A stretch of 35,394 nucleotides of DNA from Lachnospiraceae bacterium (GCA_017619635.1 JAFZRZ010000051.1:1-35394), one strand, 5' to 3'. Counted from the first letter of the stretch, positions 14,791 through 25,997 are shown. Notes: a model not told the origin generated them from the letters alone. A program made the numbers and translations.

Positions 14791-16424
14791 ATGTTATCAT
14801 CCTCTCTGTTAGCAATATAAACCGTACGCTTTCTTGCCATCTCATCACTCTCTAAGTATTCGTCGTAAGTTGTGATCTTGTCGATGATGCTTCCGTCAGG
14901 CATTATCTCGATGATCCTGTTTGCCGTTGTCTGAACAAACTGATGGTCACGGCAGGAGAACAGAGCAACGCCTTTGTATTTTATAAGTCCCTCGTTGAGA
15001 GCTGTGATAGATTCCATGTCCAGGTGGTTTGTGGGCTCATCCAGAATAAGACAGTTTGCACCTGAGATCATCATCTTTGAGAGCATACATCTAACCTTTT
15101 CACCACCGGAGAGTACCTTAACTTTCTTTACACCGTCTTCACCGGCAAAGAGCATTCTTCCAAGGAATCCTCTTACATATGTTACATCCTTGACGGGAGA
15201 GTAGCCTGTAAGCCAGTCAACGATGGTATAGTCATTATTAAACTCTGAACTGTTATCCTTGGGGAAGTAAGCCTGAGATGTTGTGACGCCCCATTTGAAA
15301 GTACCTGAATCTGGCTCGATCTCACCCATGAGTATCTGGAAGAGAGTGGTCTTTGCAAGCTCGTTACTTCCAACAAAAGCGATCTTATCGTCATGTCCCA
15401 TGATGAATGAGACATTGTCCAGAACCTTTTCACCGTTGATTGTCTTTGATATATTCTCGACTGTGAGGACTTCATTACCGATCTCTCTGTCGGGTCTGAA
15501 GTCAATATAAGGATATTTTCTTGAAGAAGGCTTGATCTCATCAAGCTCGATCTTTTCGAGAGCTCTTTTTCTTGAAGTAGCCTGCTTGGACTTTGAAGCA
15601 TTTGCAGAGAAACGTGATATGAATTCCTGCAGCTCCTTGATCTTTTCTTCTTTCTTTTTATTAGCTTCCTTCATCTGTTTGATAAGAAGCTGACTTGACT
15701 CATACCAGAAATCGTAGTTACCTGCATAGAGCTGGATCTTTCCGTAATCTATGTCTGCAGTATGAGTACATACTTTATTTAAGAAATATCTGTCATGGCT
15801 GACTACGATGACAGTGTTCTCAAAGTTTATAAGAAATTCCTCGAGCCATGCGATAGCGTCAAGATCAAGGTGGTTGGTAGGCTCATCGAGAAGAAGTATA
15901 TCGGGGTTACCAAAAAGTGCTTTTGCAAGAAGGACTTTGACTTTCTGATTACCGTCTAAATCTCTCATCTGGCTGTAATGAAACTCGGTATCGATACCAA
16001 GACCGTTTAAGAGCATTGCTGCATTTGATTCTGCTTCCCAACCGTCCATCTCTGCAAATTCAGCTTCCAGTTCACTTGCCCGTATTCCATCCTCATCAGA
16101 GAAATCTTCCTTTGCATAGATGGCATCTTTTTCCTTCATGATCTCATAGAGACGCTTATTGCCGAGGATTACAGTATCCAAAACAGAGTAATCATCATAT
16201 TTGAAGTGATCCTGTTCGAGAACAGACATACGCTGTCCGGGAGTGATAGCGATATCACCGTTTGTTGTCTCAAGCTCACCTGAGAGTATCTTTAAGAATG
16301 TAGACTTACCTGCACCGTTAGCACCGATGAGTCCATAGCAGTTTCCTTCCGTGAATTTGATATTTACATCTTCAAAAAGGGCTTTTTTTCCGAATCGAAG
16401 AGTAACATTGTTAGCACTTATCAT
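14787..16424 (-). CDS. ABC-F family ATPase (YkpA/YbiT-like)
   Basis: The 545-residue protein has two ABC ATPase domains joined by a charged linker and no membrane segments, the mark of ABC-F translation factors that act on the ribosome E site. Domain 1: Walker A GANGAGKS (34-41), Walker B/DEPTNHLD and an unusual signature DLDGNQK. Linker about 250-300 (KKKEEKIKELQEF). Domain 2: a degenerate Walker A GSNELAKTT, signature LSGGEKVR and DEPTNHLD. The changes in signature 1 and Walker A 2 are ones I associate with the YkpA/YbiT branch rather than antibiotic-resistance ABC-Fs. Ribosome site AAAAGGTGAG. First gene of the leftward operon. Confidence 0.9.
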   Translation of the reverse strand: MISANNVTLRFGKKALFEDVNIKFTEGNCYGLIGANGAGKSTFLKILSGELETTNGDIAITPGQRMSVLEQDHFKYDDYSVLDTVILGNKRLYEIMKEKDAIYAKEDFSDEDGIRASELEAEFAEMDGWEAESNAAMLLNGLGIDTEFHYSQMRDLDGNQKVKVLLAKALFGNPDILLLDEPTNHLDLDAIAWLEEFLINFENTVIVVSHDRYFLNKVCTHTADIDYGKIQLYAGNYDFWYESSQLLIKQMKEANKKKEEKIKELQEFISRFSANASKSKQATSRKRALEKIELDEIKPSSRKYPYIDFRPDREIGNEVLTVENISKTINGEKVLDNVSFIMGHDDKIAFVGSNELAKTTLFQILMGEIEPDSGTFKWGVTTSQAYFPKDNSSEFNNDYTIVDWLTGYSPVKDVTYVRGFLGRMLFAGEDGVKKVKVLSGGEKVRCMLSKMMISGANCLILDEPTNHLDMESITALNEGLIKYKGVALFSCRDHQFVQTTANRIIEIMPDGSIIDKITTYDEYLESDEMARKRTVYIANREDDNI

Positions 16425-16471
16425 AATATCTCACCTTTTCTTATTTATATGTTTATCCGTTAACCTTCATT

Positions 16472-16500
16472 ATTCTATATAAAGAACGCTCAAAATGCAA
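16472..16500 (-). promoter_or_regulatory. Candidate promoter of the ABC-F-PHP-HAD operon
   Basis: On the minus strand TTGCAT (16500-16495), 17 bases, TAGAAT (16477-16472), about 48 bases before the ATG. Confidence 0.45.
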
Positions 16501-16591
16501 GAAACTCCTGATATTTGAGAAGAATAAAAACATAAAATAATAAATCGACATATTTAAAATATGGAATAATTGTGAAAATTTACGAAAATGC

Positions 16592-16620
16592 TTTCAAATA
16601 TCTAATATCTTTAGTAAAAT
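16592..16620 (+). promoter_or_regulatory. Candidate promoter of the chemoreceptor gene
   Basis: TTTCAA (16592-16597), 17 bases, TAAAAT (16615-16620). A rival is a flagellar sigma-28-like site, TAAA at 16624 with ACCGACTG at 16642, which matches the consensus only partly and has a spacer one base short. Which is used cannot be decided by eye. Confidence 0.4.
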
Positions 16621-16685
16621 AAGTAAAAATGTAGGCATTTAACCGACTGATTTAACAGGGTGAATGCTCACGGGGAGGTGTTTCT

Positions 16686-18149
16686 ATGGATTTTGAGAGA
16701 ATCAGGCAGAATAAGACTGCCATCAAGCTGTTCAATATTCTCGGTTTTTTACTGATAATACTGAACGTGGTCGCAGCGATCATCAAGAGTGAAAGATGGG
16801 ACAGAGCGCTGATCTTCAGTGCTATCATGTTTGTTTCCATCATTATCATTTCTGTGATCTCAAACAACAAGAGAGATGCCATCGCTATCAGATATGCGAT
16901 GATGTTCTCATTCCTATTCTTTTATCTGGGGATAGTCGTAACTTCTTCAATACAGATGATATTCGTCTGTGTCCTGCCGGCACTTGCTTTAACGGTTGTT
17001 TTCAACGATCCCAAATTCACGGTTACGTATACGATCGCTGCTGAAGTGATCAATATTTTCTCTGTAATCTACAGAATGGGCATAGTTAAGGACGGATATA
17101 TCACGACTGACTATGCGATTGTTCAGATACTCTTTATCGGCCTTACAGGTTTTGTATGCTGTATGTCCACAAAATTTGTATCAGATATCAATAAAGAAAA
17201 GATGAACATCGTATACAGAGAAGAGGAAAGACAGAGAGAGAATTCCGAGATGCTCATGGATATCGGTCATACGATGTCAACAGGCATAGAGGAAAGTGTT
17301 CTTAAGATGAACACTCTAAAATCTTCTATCGGAGAGACACAAAACAACATGGCTCAGATAACCAGCGGAATAAACGATACGGCAAATTCAGTGCAGGATC
17401 AGCTGGAAATGACAGGAAGCATCCAGGAACAGATCAAACTTGTAACAGAAACATCGGATGCGATAAACGGCTCAGTTGAGAATTCGACCAGGATAATCGA
17501 TGAGAGCATGAACATCATGGATGTTATGTTAAAAGACGTTGAGGCTTCAGAGATAGCAGGACAGGATGTTAAACTATCTCTTGCCCAGCTTGAAGAAAAT
17601 ACAAAATCAATGAAACAGATCGTTTCGATGATAAATGAGGTCGCTGACCAGACATCACTGCTAGCTTTAAATGCTTCGATTGAGGCTGCAAGAGCGGGAG
17701 AAGCGGGAAGAGGTTTTGCGGTTGTCGCAGGAGAGGTAAACAATCTTTCCGTTCAGACTCAGAATGCCACAACAGAGATATCCGCTCTTATCGATGAGAT
17801 CTCGGCCCAGGTAAACTCCGTTGTTGAAAAGACTGAGATACTGCTTGCAAACAATGAAAGACAAAGCGACAGTGCTTCCGCAACAAGTTTAAAGCTTGTT
17901 GAGATACAAAACTGCAGCAAGGAGATCGATACAAATTCTGACGGACTTAGTTCTGCTGTCAAAGCACTGCAGAGTGCAAACTCTGTGATAGTAAACAATA
18001 TCAGCAATGTATCTGCTGTATCACAGGAGGTTGCCGCACAGGCTTCTGCTTCATATGAAGAGGCCAACAAAAACCTTGCTGTCGTGGATGAGATGATGGA
18101 GATCGTAAACAGATTAAACGAATCTGCCGAGATACTTAACAATCTCTGA
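16686..18149 (+). CDS. Methyl-accepting chemotaxis protein
   Basis: The 487-residue chemoreceptor has about six hydrophobic segments in residues 12-162 and no large extracellular domain, so it probably senses through the membrane part itself. A cytoplasmic coiled coil follows, with the highly conserved hairpin tip [22 protein letters not shown] and [15 protein letters not shown] (318-355), where CheA and CheW bind. No clear HAMP domain is visible. The C-terminus lacks an obvious CheR-tethering pentapeptide. GGGGAGG lies 6 bases before the ATG. It stands alone between a divergent promoter region and its own terminator, and implies a motile organism, consistent with the FliK-like gene downstream in the window. 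Confidence 0.93.
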   Translation: MDFERIRQNKTAIKLFNILGFLLIILNVVAAIIKSERWDRALIFSAIMFVSIIIISVISNNKRDAIAIRYAMMFSFLFFYLGIVVTSSIQMIFVCVLPALALTVVFNDPKFTVTYTIAAEVINIFSVIYRMGIVKDGYITTDYAIVQILFIGLTGFVCCMSTKFVSDINKEKMNIVYREEERQRENSEMLMDIGHTMSTGIEESVLKMNTLKSSIGETQNNMAQITSGINDTANSVQDQLEMTGSIQEQIKLVTETSDAINGSVENSTRIIDESMNIMDVMLKDVEASEIAGQDVKLSLAQLEENTKSMKQIVSMINEVADQTSLLALNASIEAARAGEAGRGFAVVAGEVNNLSVQTQNATTEISALIDEISAQVNSVVEKTEILLANNERQSDSASATSLKLVEIQNCSKEIDTNSDGLSSAVKALQSANSVIVNNISNVSAVSQEVAAQASASYEEANKNLAVVDEMMEIVNRLNESAEILNNL

Positions 18150-18169
18150 TCATTATCTTTAGATCATAA

Positions 18170-18200
18170 GGCCCGAAGTGTTTTCTTCGGGTCTATTTTA
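18170..18200 (+). terminator. Terminator of the chemoreceptor gene
   Basis: Stem CCCGAAG / CTTCGGG with a 6-base loop, followed by TCTATTTTA. Confidence 0.7.
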
Positions 18201-18293
18201 GTGATTTCCTTAAGACTGATCAGATATATCCCTTATGTCAGCCTGAACACTTACAGAATTTATAAAAAAACAATAAAAAAGCATTATATATAG

Positions 18294-18321
18294 TTGAAAT
18301 ATTTTTTTCATTCATTAAAAT
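18294..18321 (+). promoter_or_regulatory. Promoter of groES-groEL
   Basis: TTGAAA (18294-18299), 16 bases, TAAAAT (18316-18321), 35 bases before the groES ATG. No CIRCE element (TTAGCACTC-N9-GAGTGCTAA) is present between 18150 and 18356. Confidence 0.65.
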
Positions 18322-18356
18322 ATCTTTTTAGAGTAATAACAAAGGAGGCTATTATC

Positions 18357-20290
<1,934 letters not shown>

Positions 20291-20308
20291 TATCGTTAAT
20301 AAAGTTAG

Positions 20309-20347
20309 AAAAGCGTTCGGCTTAAAGGTCGGACGCTTTTTTTAAAT
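20309..20347 (+). terminator. Terminator of groESL
   Basis: AAGCGTTCGGC pairs with GTCGGACGCTT and a run of seven T follows. Confidence 0.85.
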
Positions 20348-20364
20348 TTTTTTAGAAAAATGTG

Positions 20365-20393
20365 TTGACATCCATCTGTTATAGGTGTATATA
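20365..20393 (+). promoter_or_regulatory. Promoter of the GntR-ABC operon
   Basis: Perfect -35 TTGACA (20365-20370), 17 bases, TATATA (20388-20393). Confidence 0.75.
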
Positions 20394-20398
20394 TAACA
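20377..20398 (+). promoter_or_regulatory. Operator palindrome over the -10 box
   Basis: Perfect inverted repeat TGTTATA / TATAACA with an 8-base centre, covering the spacer and -10 box. It is the likely autorepression site of the GntR/YtrA-type regulator encoded next. A direct repeat AACAGTTA (20403 and 20416) lies in the leader. Confidence 0.6.
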
Positions 20399-20441
20399 CA
20401 TAAACAGTTAACACTAACAGTTACAAATGTGAGGTGATCAT

Positions 20442-20825
20442 ATGCAACTGTCGCAGAACTCGGGTATACCGATATATCAGCAGATAGCTGATGCTTTTAA
20501 AACAGACATCCTTACCGGGAAGTATCAACAGGGAGAATACCTTCCGTCAATTAGGGGATTGGCTAAAGACTTAAAGATAAGTGTTATCACAACGATGAAA
20601 GCTTATGAGCTTTTGGAAGCAGAAGGGCTTGTTACAGCAGCACAGGGTAAAGGATATTTTGTGAATGCACAAAACAGCGAGATGCTTAAAGAACAGCACT
20701 TAAGAAAAGTCGAAGATGCTTTAACGGACGCGATCAATTATTCAAAGATAGCTGGGCTTACCCAAAATGAACTGACACAAATGCTTACAGCTTTATATGA
20801 ATTTTCGCAGGATGAGAACAGATAG
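20442..20825 (+). CDS. GntR-family regulator, YtrA subfamily
   Basis: The 127-residue protein has an N-terminal winged helix (IPIYQQIADAFKTDILTGKY..GEYLPSIRGLAKDLKISVITTMKAYELLEAEGLV) and only a short helical tail (about 75-127) with no effector domain. That combination defines the YtrA subfamily, which normally represses an adjacent ABC transporter operon. GAGGTG precedes the ATG, and the ABC gene starts 12 bases after its stop codon. The palindrome over the promoter fits autoregulation. Confidence 0.88.
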   Translation: MQLSQNSGIPIYQQIADAFKTDILTGKYQQGEYLPSIRGLAKDLKISVITTMKAYELLEAEGLVTAAQGKGYFVNAQNSEMLKEQHLRKVEDALTDAINYSKIAGLTQNELTQMLTALYEFSQDENR

Positions 20826-20837
20826 GAGGAGTAACAA

Positions 20838-21749
20838 ATGGAATTCACAAGTGTCATCAAAGGAACAGATCTTAAGAAGAGATACAGTAACTTCGAACTT
20901 GATATCCCTGATCTTAGGATACCCCAGGGCCTTGCAACAGCACTTATAGGTGAGAACGGTGCAGGTAAGACAACACTGTTAAACATGCTTTCCGGTACAA
21001 AGCTTGATTTTGAGGGAGATCTTACATTCTTTGAAAAGTATTCCAATGACCAGAAGGAAAAAGATCCGAAGGTAAAGAACAGGATAGGATATACGGGTCC
21101 AGGAAGATATTATCTTCCCAACTGGTCGGTAAAAGATATAGAAGTCATCAGTGAAACGATATTTGATGATTTTGATGCGGGCAAATTTGAAAGACTGTGC
21201 GAAGAGCTTGCGCTGTTTGGCGATTCAAATCCTGACTGGGATAAGAAAAACGGTGATCTGTCAGACGGAACAAAGATGAAACTCATGCTTGCCGGAGCAC
21301 TCGCAAGAGATACAGAGCTTCTGATAATGGATGAACCGGCATCGCCTCTGGATCCGCTGATGAGAGATGTTCTTTGCGGCCTTATTGGTGATTATATAAG
21401 TAAAGGTGATGGAAAACACACAGTATTTTTCTCAACTCATAATATTTCCGATATGGAGATGATCACAGATTATGCGATGATCATGGAACACGGAAATATC
21501 GTAGAAGAGGGCTACGTTGAGGAATTGAAAGAAAAATATGTTCTTGTAAAAGGGGATGCGGCCGATACAGATGCTGCAAAAGACATACTATACTCGATAA
21601 GTGTTAATCCTTACGGATTTGAAGGTATCTGTCTTGCGCAGGATCTGGACAGGCTTGCAGGTATGAAAGTCACAAAAGAAACGCCGACTCTTTATCAGAT
21701 AAGCGTTGCTGTAATGAAGAATAATACAAAGATCAAATGCATGGTTTAA
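20838..21749 (+). CDS. ABC transporter ATP-binding protein (YtrB-like)
   Basis: The 303-residue ATPase has Walker A GENGAGKT (38-45), Walker B LLIMDEP (161-167) with PLDP as D-loop, and the H-loop His201 in FFSTHN. The signature is LSDGT (141-145) in place of LSGGQ. Where the Q-loop glutamine is expected the sequence reads GYTGPGRYYLP without Gln. Both departures occur in exporters of the YtrB/BcrA-like class tied to YtrA regulators. Strong AGGAGG 8 bases before the ATG. It should pair with the membrane proteins encoded next. The substrate is unknown; envelope-acting peptides are the usual inference. Confidence 0.88.
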   Translation: MEFTSVIKGTDLKKRYSNFELDIPDLRIPQGLATALIGENGAGKTTLLNMLSGTKLDFEGDLTFFEKYSNDQKEKDPKVKNRIGYTGPGRYYLPNWSVKDIEVISETIFDDFDAGKFERLCEELALFGDSNPDWDKKNGDLSDGTKMKLMLAGALARDTELLIMDEPASPLDPLMRDVLCGLIGDYISKGDGKHTVFFSTHNISDMEMITDYAMIMEHGNIVEEGYVEELKEKYVLVKGDAADTDAAKDILYSISVNPYGFEGICLAQDLDRLAGMKVTKETPTLYQISVAVMKNNTKIKCMV

Positions 21750-21776
21750 AAGGCCTTTAAAGGGGAGGAACATTAG

Positions 21777-22391
21777 ATGTTCAAATGTTATAAGGCTATA
21801 CTTGGAAGTAAATACTTTATTGTTGTGAATCTGATAATACCGATCATATTCTTCTGTTTCGGGCTCTTAAAACCGGTACATAATGATGATCTGATATCGA
21901 TATGGTGTTTTTCCATAGCGGTAATGATAGAAATCGGAAGCGAGTATTTTGGTTTAGGGCCGATATACAGGAAACGCGGATTCAATATGGAGTATTTAAA
22001 GACCGGATATGGCGGGATGGAATTATTAAGAAAAGCTGTAAGGACTGACAGCATTTTAAGATGTGTTAGATGTCTGATATATATCATAGTACCGACACTT
22101 ATAGTTGAGAGTACAGACTATTATACAAGAGCCATCACAGCAGGATTTATCCTTGCGTGGGTTTCGGTACTCTCAGTAAATGTGACGAGGTATATTTCAA
22201 TATTCTCATTCATGTTTCTGGTAAACATACCTTTTTTGGTACCGTCAGCAACGATGTATGCGGTAGCAAGACTGCTTCCCGGGATGTGGGTGAGCGTACT
22301 CATCACATCAGTGATCTTACTGATAGTCGGATTTTTCTTTTCCGACTGGCTGCTTAATAAAAAGATAAAAGCTTCATATATTGACAGATGA
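21777..22391 (+). CDS. Putative ABC permease subunit, 204 residues
   Basis: This unrecognised integral membrane protein has about six hydrophobic segments (15-35, 40-60, 95-115, 117-135, 140-160 and 170-192 approximately) and a polar loop at 62-90. It has no other motif. The position between the YtrB-like ATPase and a second membrane protein, with ribosome site GGGGAGG, makes it a likely half of the transporter's membrane part. Confidence 0.65.
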   Translation: MFKCYKAILGSKYFIVVNLIIPIIFFCFGLLKPVHNDDLISIWCFSIAVMIEIGSEYFGLGPIYRKRGFNMEYLKTGYGGMELLRKAVRTDSILRCVRCLIYIIVPTLIVESTDYYTRAITAGFILAWVSVLSVNVTRYISIFSFMFLVNIPFLVPSATMYAVARLLPGMWVSVLITSVILLIVGFFFSDWLLNKKIKASYIDR

Positions 22392-22413
22392 TAAAGCATC
22401 GAAAGGACAGGAT

Positions 22414-23064
22414 ATGAAAGAATATATAAAATTACTCAAATTATGCAAATACGGATTCAGATTCAAACTTAACCTTGCCTGCTTCCTGATATTTTTGGGA
22501 GTTGGGATCCTGATAGAGATAACTTCAAAAGGAAATAACATGCTCGGAGGCTTTTATATAGTGATCTGCAGCATGTACATGTATCAGTTTTTTATCTCAC
22601 TGTCACTGACCGATTTTGTTCAGTCATCAGGACTTAAATATAAACTGCATGTTGTTCTGCCAGTCGTTGCAAATGTTGTTTTCTGCTTCATATTATATTC
22701 GTTTGTTGCAGGGTTTAGATTTCTGGTACTGAAAAACAATCCGGCAGATGAGAGTACCATGGTCACGACGATTCTCTTGTGTGCATTGTTTATAATCGTG
22801 TTATATATATACACAGCATTCGCATATAAATACTTTATAGTAGCCGTGGTCGTGTTCTGTATAACATTTTCTGTGGCAATGGGGGTCATCGGAACCGATC
22901 CTTCCGCTTACTGCCCGGATATCTCCTACGGATGCGCAGTACTTATAGGATACGCTGCGGTATTCTTAGGAGGTCTTGCAGAGTTTATAATTGGTAAACT
23001 TTTATATAAGAAGCCTTTATCCGAAAGGGCATTCAGGGGTATATTCAAATCTCAGATCGAATGA
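22414..23064 (+). CDS. Putative ABC permease subunit, 216 residues
   Basis: An unrecognised membrane protein with about six hydrophobic segments and no soluble domain. An upstream TTG (22381) opens the frame, overlapping the previous gene, but AAAGGA 6 bases before the ATG at 22414 gives the better start (MKEYIKLLK). It is the last gene of the GntR-ABC operon, and the pair of similar-sized membrane proteins suggests a heterodimeric permease. No terminator was seen before the next promoter. Confidence 0.65.
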   Translation: MKEYIKLLKLCKYGFRFKLNLACFLIFLGVGILIEITSKGNNMLGGFYIVICSMYMYQFFISLSLTDFVQSSGLKYKLHVVLPVVANVVFCFILYSFVAGFRFLVLKNNPADESTMVTTILLCALFIIVLYIYTAFAYKYFIVAVVVFCITFSVAMGVIGTDPSAYCPDISYGCAVLIGYAAVFLGGLAEFIIGKLLYKKPLSERAFRGIFKSQIE

Positions 23065-23079
23065 TCATGATTCTCGACA

Positions 23080-23109
23080 TTGACATATATTTCTGTTATC
23101 ATCTATATA
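23080..23109 (+). promoter_or_regulatory. Promoter of the hybrid histidine kinase gene
   Basis: Perfect TTGACA (23080-23085), 18 bases, TATATA (23104-23109). The ribosome site AGGAG lies at 23140-23144. Confidence 0.7.
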
Positions 23110-23153
23110 TTCATATGAAGATATGAGTGCTTTGCGGTTAGGAGTATATTTAA

Positions 23154-25991
23154 GTGTTTGAGAAAAATGATTCATTATATAAATCAGAAAAAAGACTGCA
23201 GGATGTCCTTGTGACATGTTCCAAGGCAGTCTTTTTTGCGTTCCTTGCTTTTACTTTCGCATGTATCATCTATTATCATGTGATGGATAAAGAAAAAGGC
23301 GTTGATATAGATGAGCCCAGATTCATAGAAGAGTGGACTGTCATTAATGACAACGGTGATACATTTAAAACAGGAAGGGAACTGATAGAAAACAGAAGAT
23401 ATAAAAATCCCTATACGATAATAGCCACATTACCTGAAGACATTAAAGATAATGAGGTGCTTTGCTATGCGGCATGTAAAAGCTATACGGTTTACATTGA
23501 CGGACAAGTAAGATACGAATTTAATGAAGACAGGGATATGGTAATGCCCGGAGGTGCGGTAAAAACATACTACAGGACATTACAGTTAAGACCTGAGGAT
23601 TCCGGCAAAGAGATAAGAATGGTCAGGATATCTGTTTCAAGACATCCTGAGATTGTTCCCGTAACATTCGTTTCTACACTCGGGGGAGCTTTTTACGAGA
23701 TGATGAAAAACGACGGACTTTCTTTCTTTATGTCTTTGGTCCTTTTGATGTTCTCGCTGGCTGTAATCATAGTTGCTCTTGTATTCATTATTAAGAACAA
23801 GAAAATGATAAACATGTTCTACGGATCGTTCGCGATATTTATCGTTGCATGCTGGCTTGTTACCAATTCATATATGTATCCTATAGCATTCGGTCATTAC
23901 CATATAGACGGAATATCAAACTATATGTTCTGTCTGATGCTTCCATTCTGTCTTATCTTTTACATGGACATGATCCAGAAGCAGAGATTCAGAAAAGTGA
24001 TGTCTATACTCTTGGTGATCTCAAGCCTTGATGCGATCATATGGACAGTACTGCATCTAACAGAGGTATATTCTTACAGCTATGCACTCCCTTATATAAA
24101 CCTGATCCTGGGTATGATCGTGGTTGCAGGATTTGTTCTTCTTTTGATAGATCTTAAAAAAGGTCATCTTCATGAATATATCTACACGGCAGTGGGGCTT
24201 GCAGGATTTATGTCTTTGTGCGTGTTAGAGATAATAATGATCTTATTCTTTAAGTTTAGAGATGACTCTATCCCGATCCTTCTAGGACTTATATTCATGC
24301 TCGCACTTGTCGTCATACAGCAGGTTGATGATCTTAAGAAGATAAATGAGGAGAAACAGAGAGCTGTTGACATGTCTAACGCAAAGACACGTTTCCTAGC
24401 GAGCATGTCTCATGAGATAAGAACTCCGATCAATTCCATCCTCGGAATGAATGAGATGATCTTAAGAGAAAATGATGATGAGGTCATCGACAAATATGCA
24501 AGAAGTGTCAGAAGTTCCGGAAAGATGCTTTTAACACTTGTTAATGATGTTCTTGATTTTTCAAAGATAGAAGCCGGTAAAGTTGAGATAAACAAGGCAA
24601 ATTACTCACTTTCAAGACTATTGAGTGAGATAATGCCTCTGATAAGGGAAAGATCTGATGATAAAAGCCTAGATTTTATTACAAAGATAAAGGGTGAGAT
24701 CCCGGATGGTCAGTATTCGGATGAGTTCAGGATAAAACAGATACTGATAAATATTATCAACAATGCTGTAAAGTATACTGATGAAGGAAGTGTTATCCTT
24801 TCTGTTTCAGGTAAATACAGAACTGAGGATATATTTGAACTTAACCTTGATGTCAGTGATACGGGAAGAGGAATAAAGAAAGAGGAACTCCCGAATCTGT
24901 TCGATGCTTTCTCGAGAGCTGACATGGGAAAGAACAGGAATATCGAAGGTACAGGTCTTGGACTTGCTATAGTTAAAAGTGTTGTTGACACTCTGGGTGG
25001 TACCATAGATGTTGAGAGTGAGTATGGAAAAGGCTCCAAGTTTATGGTGATGGTGCCTGTAAAGGTCACTGATAAGACACCTGTTAGTGAGGATTTTGAG
25101 AGCGGATTTAACAGGAATGATGTTAAAGAGGATGACTGTGAATTCACTGCTCCCGAAGCAAAAGTTCTTGCCGTCGATGATAACCATTCTAATCTGACAA
25201 TTGTAAAACTATTCCTTAAGAGAACCGGCATAATACCTGATCTTTGCAGTAATGGTGATGATGCTGTAAAGAAATGTAAGGAAAAGAAATACGATCTTAT
25301 CTTGCTTGACCATATGATGCCTAAGCCTGACGGTGTAGAGACTCTTAAGACGATCAAAAACGATAAGGATTCGCTAAACAGAGATACCACAGCCATAGTC
25401 CTTACAGCAAACGCATTGGCCGGTAGCAGACAGATGTATATGGATGCAGGATTTGCCGATTACCTGACAAAGCCTGTTGAAGCAAAAGTGTTGGAAGATA
25501 CTGTAAAGCGTTATCTTCCAAAGGATAAGATACTTAATGTGGACAGTATTTCTGAGAAAGAAGATAATCCGGATGATTTTATCGAGGAATTTTTGCCTGA
25601 GGATAATACATCATCAAATATAAATGTTTCTCTCAAAGAAAGGCTTTCTGAAATAGAAGGAATGGATTATGATGTGGCTCTTTCACATGCTGCTCATGAT
25701 GATGAAGTACTAAAGGACATACTCTCAAGCATAGTTGATGAAAGTCATGACAGGATAGAACGCATGAGAAAAAGCGTTACAGAAAAGAATTTTGAGAGTT
25801 ATGAGATAGATGCGCATGCTGTTAAGGGGCTTATGGCTACTATAGGTGTGCAGAAGCTTCATGAAAGAGCAAAACAGCATGAATTTGCTGCAAAAGATAA
25901 AAAGTATGAATTAATAGAAGAAGATTCTGACGGATTGATCGAAGAATATGCTTCAATATGCGAAAAAATAAAGAAAGCTATTGATTTCTGA
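23154..25991 (+). CDS. Hybrid sensor histidine kinase with receiver and HPt domains
   Basis: This 945-residue membrane protein is a complete phosphorelay. TM1 (25-42) leads to an extracellular domain (45-185), then seven hydrophobic segments (about 188-390) resembling a 7TMR-DISM sensor. The HisKA dimerisation helix carries His420 in SMSHEIRTP; the ATPase domain has an N box near 533-537, DTGRG (569-573) and GTGLGL. A receiver follows with Asp719 (LILLDHMMPKPDG) and TKP at 772-774, and an HPt domain with His888 in DAHAVKG. The start is GTG, 9 bases after AGGAG. It has its own promoter and no obvious cognate output regulator nearby, so the final target is unknown. Confidence 0.93.
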   Translation: MFEKNDSLYKSEKRLQDVLVTCSKAVFFAFLAFTFACIIYYHVMDKEKGVDIDEPRFIEEWTVINDNGDTFKTGRELIENRRYKNPYTIIATLPEDIKDNEVLCYAACKSYTVYIDGQVRYEFNEDRDMVMPGGAVKTYYRTLQLRPEDSGKEIRMVRISVSRHPEIVPVTFVSTLGGAFYEMMKNDGLSFFMSLVLLMFSLAVIIVALVFIIKNKKMINMFYGSFAIFIVACWLVTNSYMYPIAFGHYHIDGISNYMFCLMLPFCLIFYMDMIQKQRFRKVMSILLVISSLDAIIWTVLHLTEVYSYSYALPYINLILGMIVVAGFVLLLIDLKKGHLHEYIYTAVGLAGFMSLCVLEIIMILFFKFRDDSIPILLGLIFMLALVVIQQVDDLKKINEEKQRAVDMSNAKTRFLASMSHEIRTPINSILGMNEMILRENDDEVIDKYARSVRSSGKMLLTLVNDVLDFSKIEAGKVEINKANYSLSRLLSEIMPLIRERSDDKSLDFITKIKGEIPDGQYSDEFRIKQILINIINNAVKYTDEGSVILSVSGKYRTEDIFELNLDVSDTGRGIKKEELPNLFDAFSRADMGKNRNIEGTGLGLAIVKSVVDTLGGTIDVESEYGKGSKFMVMVPVKVTDKTPVSEDFESGFNRNDVKEDDCEFTAPEAKVLAVDDNHSNLTIVKLFLKRTGIIPDLCSNGDDAVKKCKEKKYDLILLDHMMPKPDGVETLKTIKNDKDSLNRDTTAIVLTANALAGSRQMYMDAGFADYLTKPVEAKVLEDTVKRYLPKDKILNVDSISEKEDNPDDFIEEFLPEDNTSSNINVSLKERLSEIEGMDYDVALSHAAHDDEVLKDILSSIVDESHDRIERMRKSVTEKNFESYEIDAHAVKGLMATIGVQKLHERAKQHEFAAKDKKYELIEEDSDGLIEEYASICEKIKKAIDF

Positions 25992-25997
25992 TATAAT
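25989..25997 (+). promoter_or_regulatory. Extended -10 promoter of rplS
   Basis: TGATATAAT overlaps the stop codon of the kinase gene; the -35 region (TAAAGA) is weak. No terminator separates the two genes, so some read-through is possible. Confidence 0.5.

Noticed and set aside
16624..16649. Flagellar sigma-28 promoter for the chemoreceptor
   Set aside because: TAAA and ACCGACTG only partly match the consensus and the spacer is one base short; kept as an alternative in the promoter entry, not called.
18294..18356. N-terminal extension of GroES from the TTG at 18294
   Set aside because: The region holds the promoter, and AAAGGAGG points to the ATG at 18357, which gives the normal 94-residue protein.
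24710..25396. 228-residue frame antisense to the hybrid kinase
   Set aside because: It lies over conserved ATPase and receiver domains of the real gene and is Ser/Leu-rich as expected of a shadow frame.
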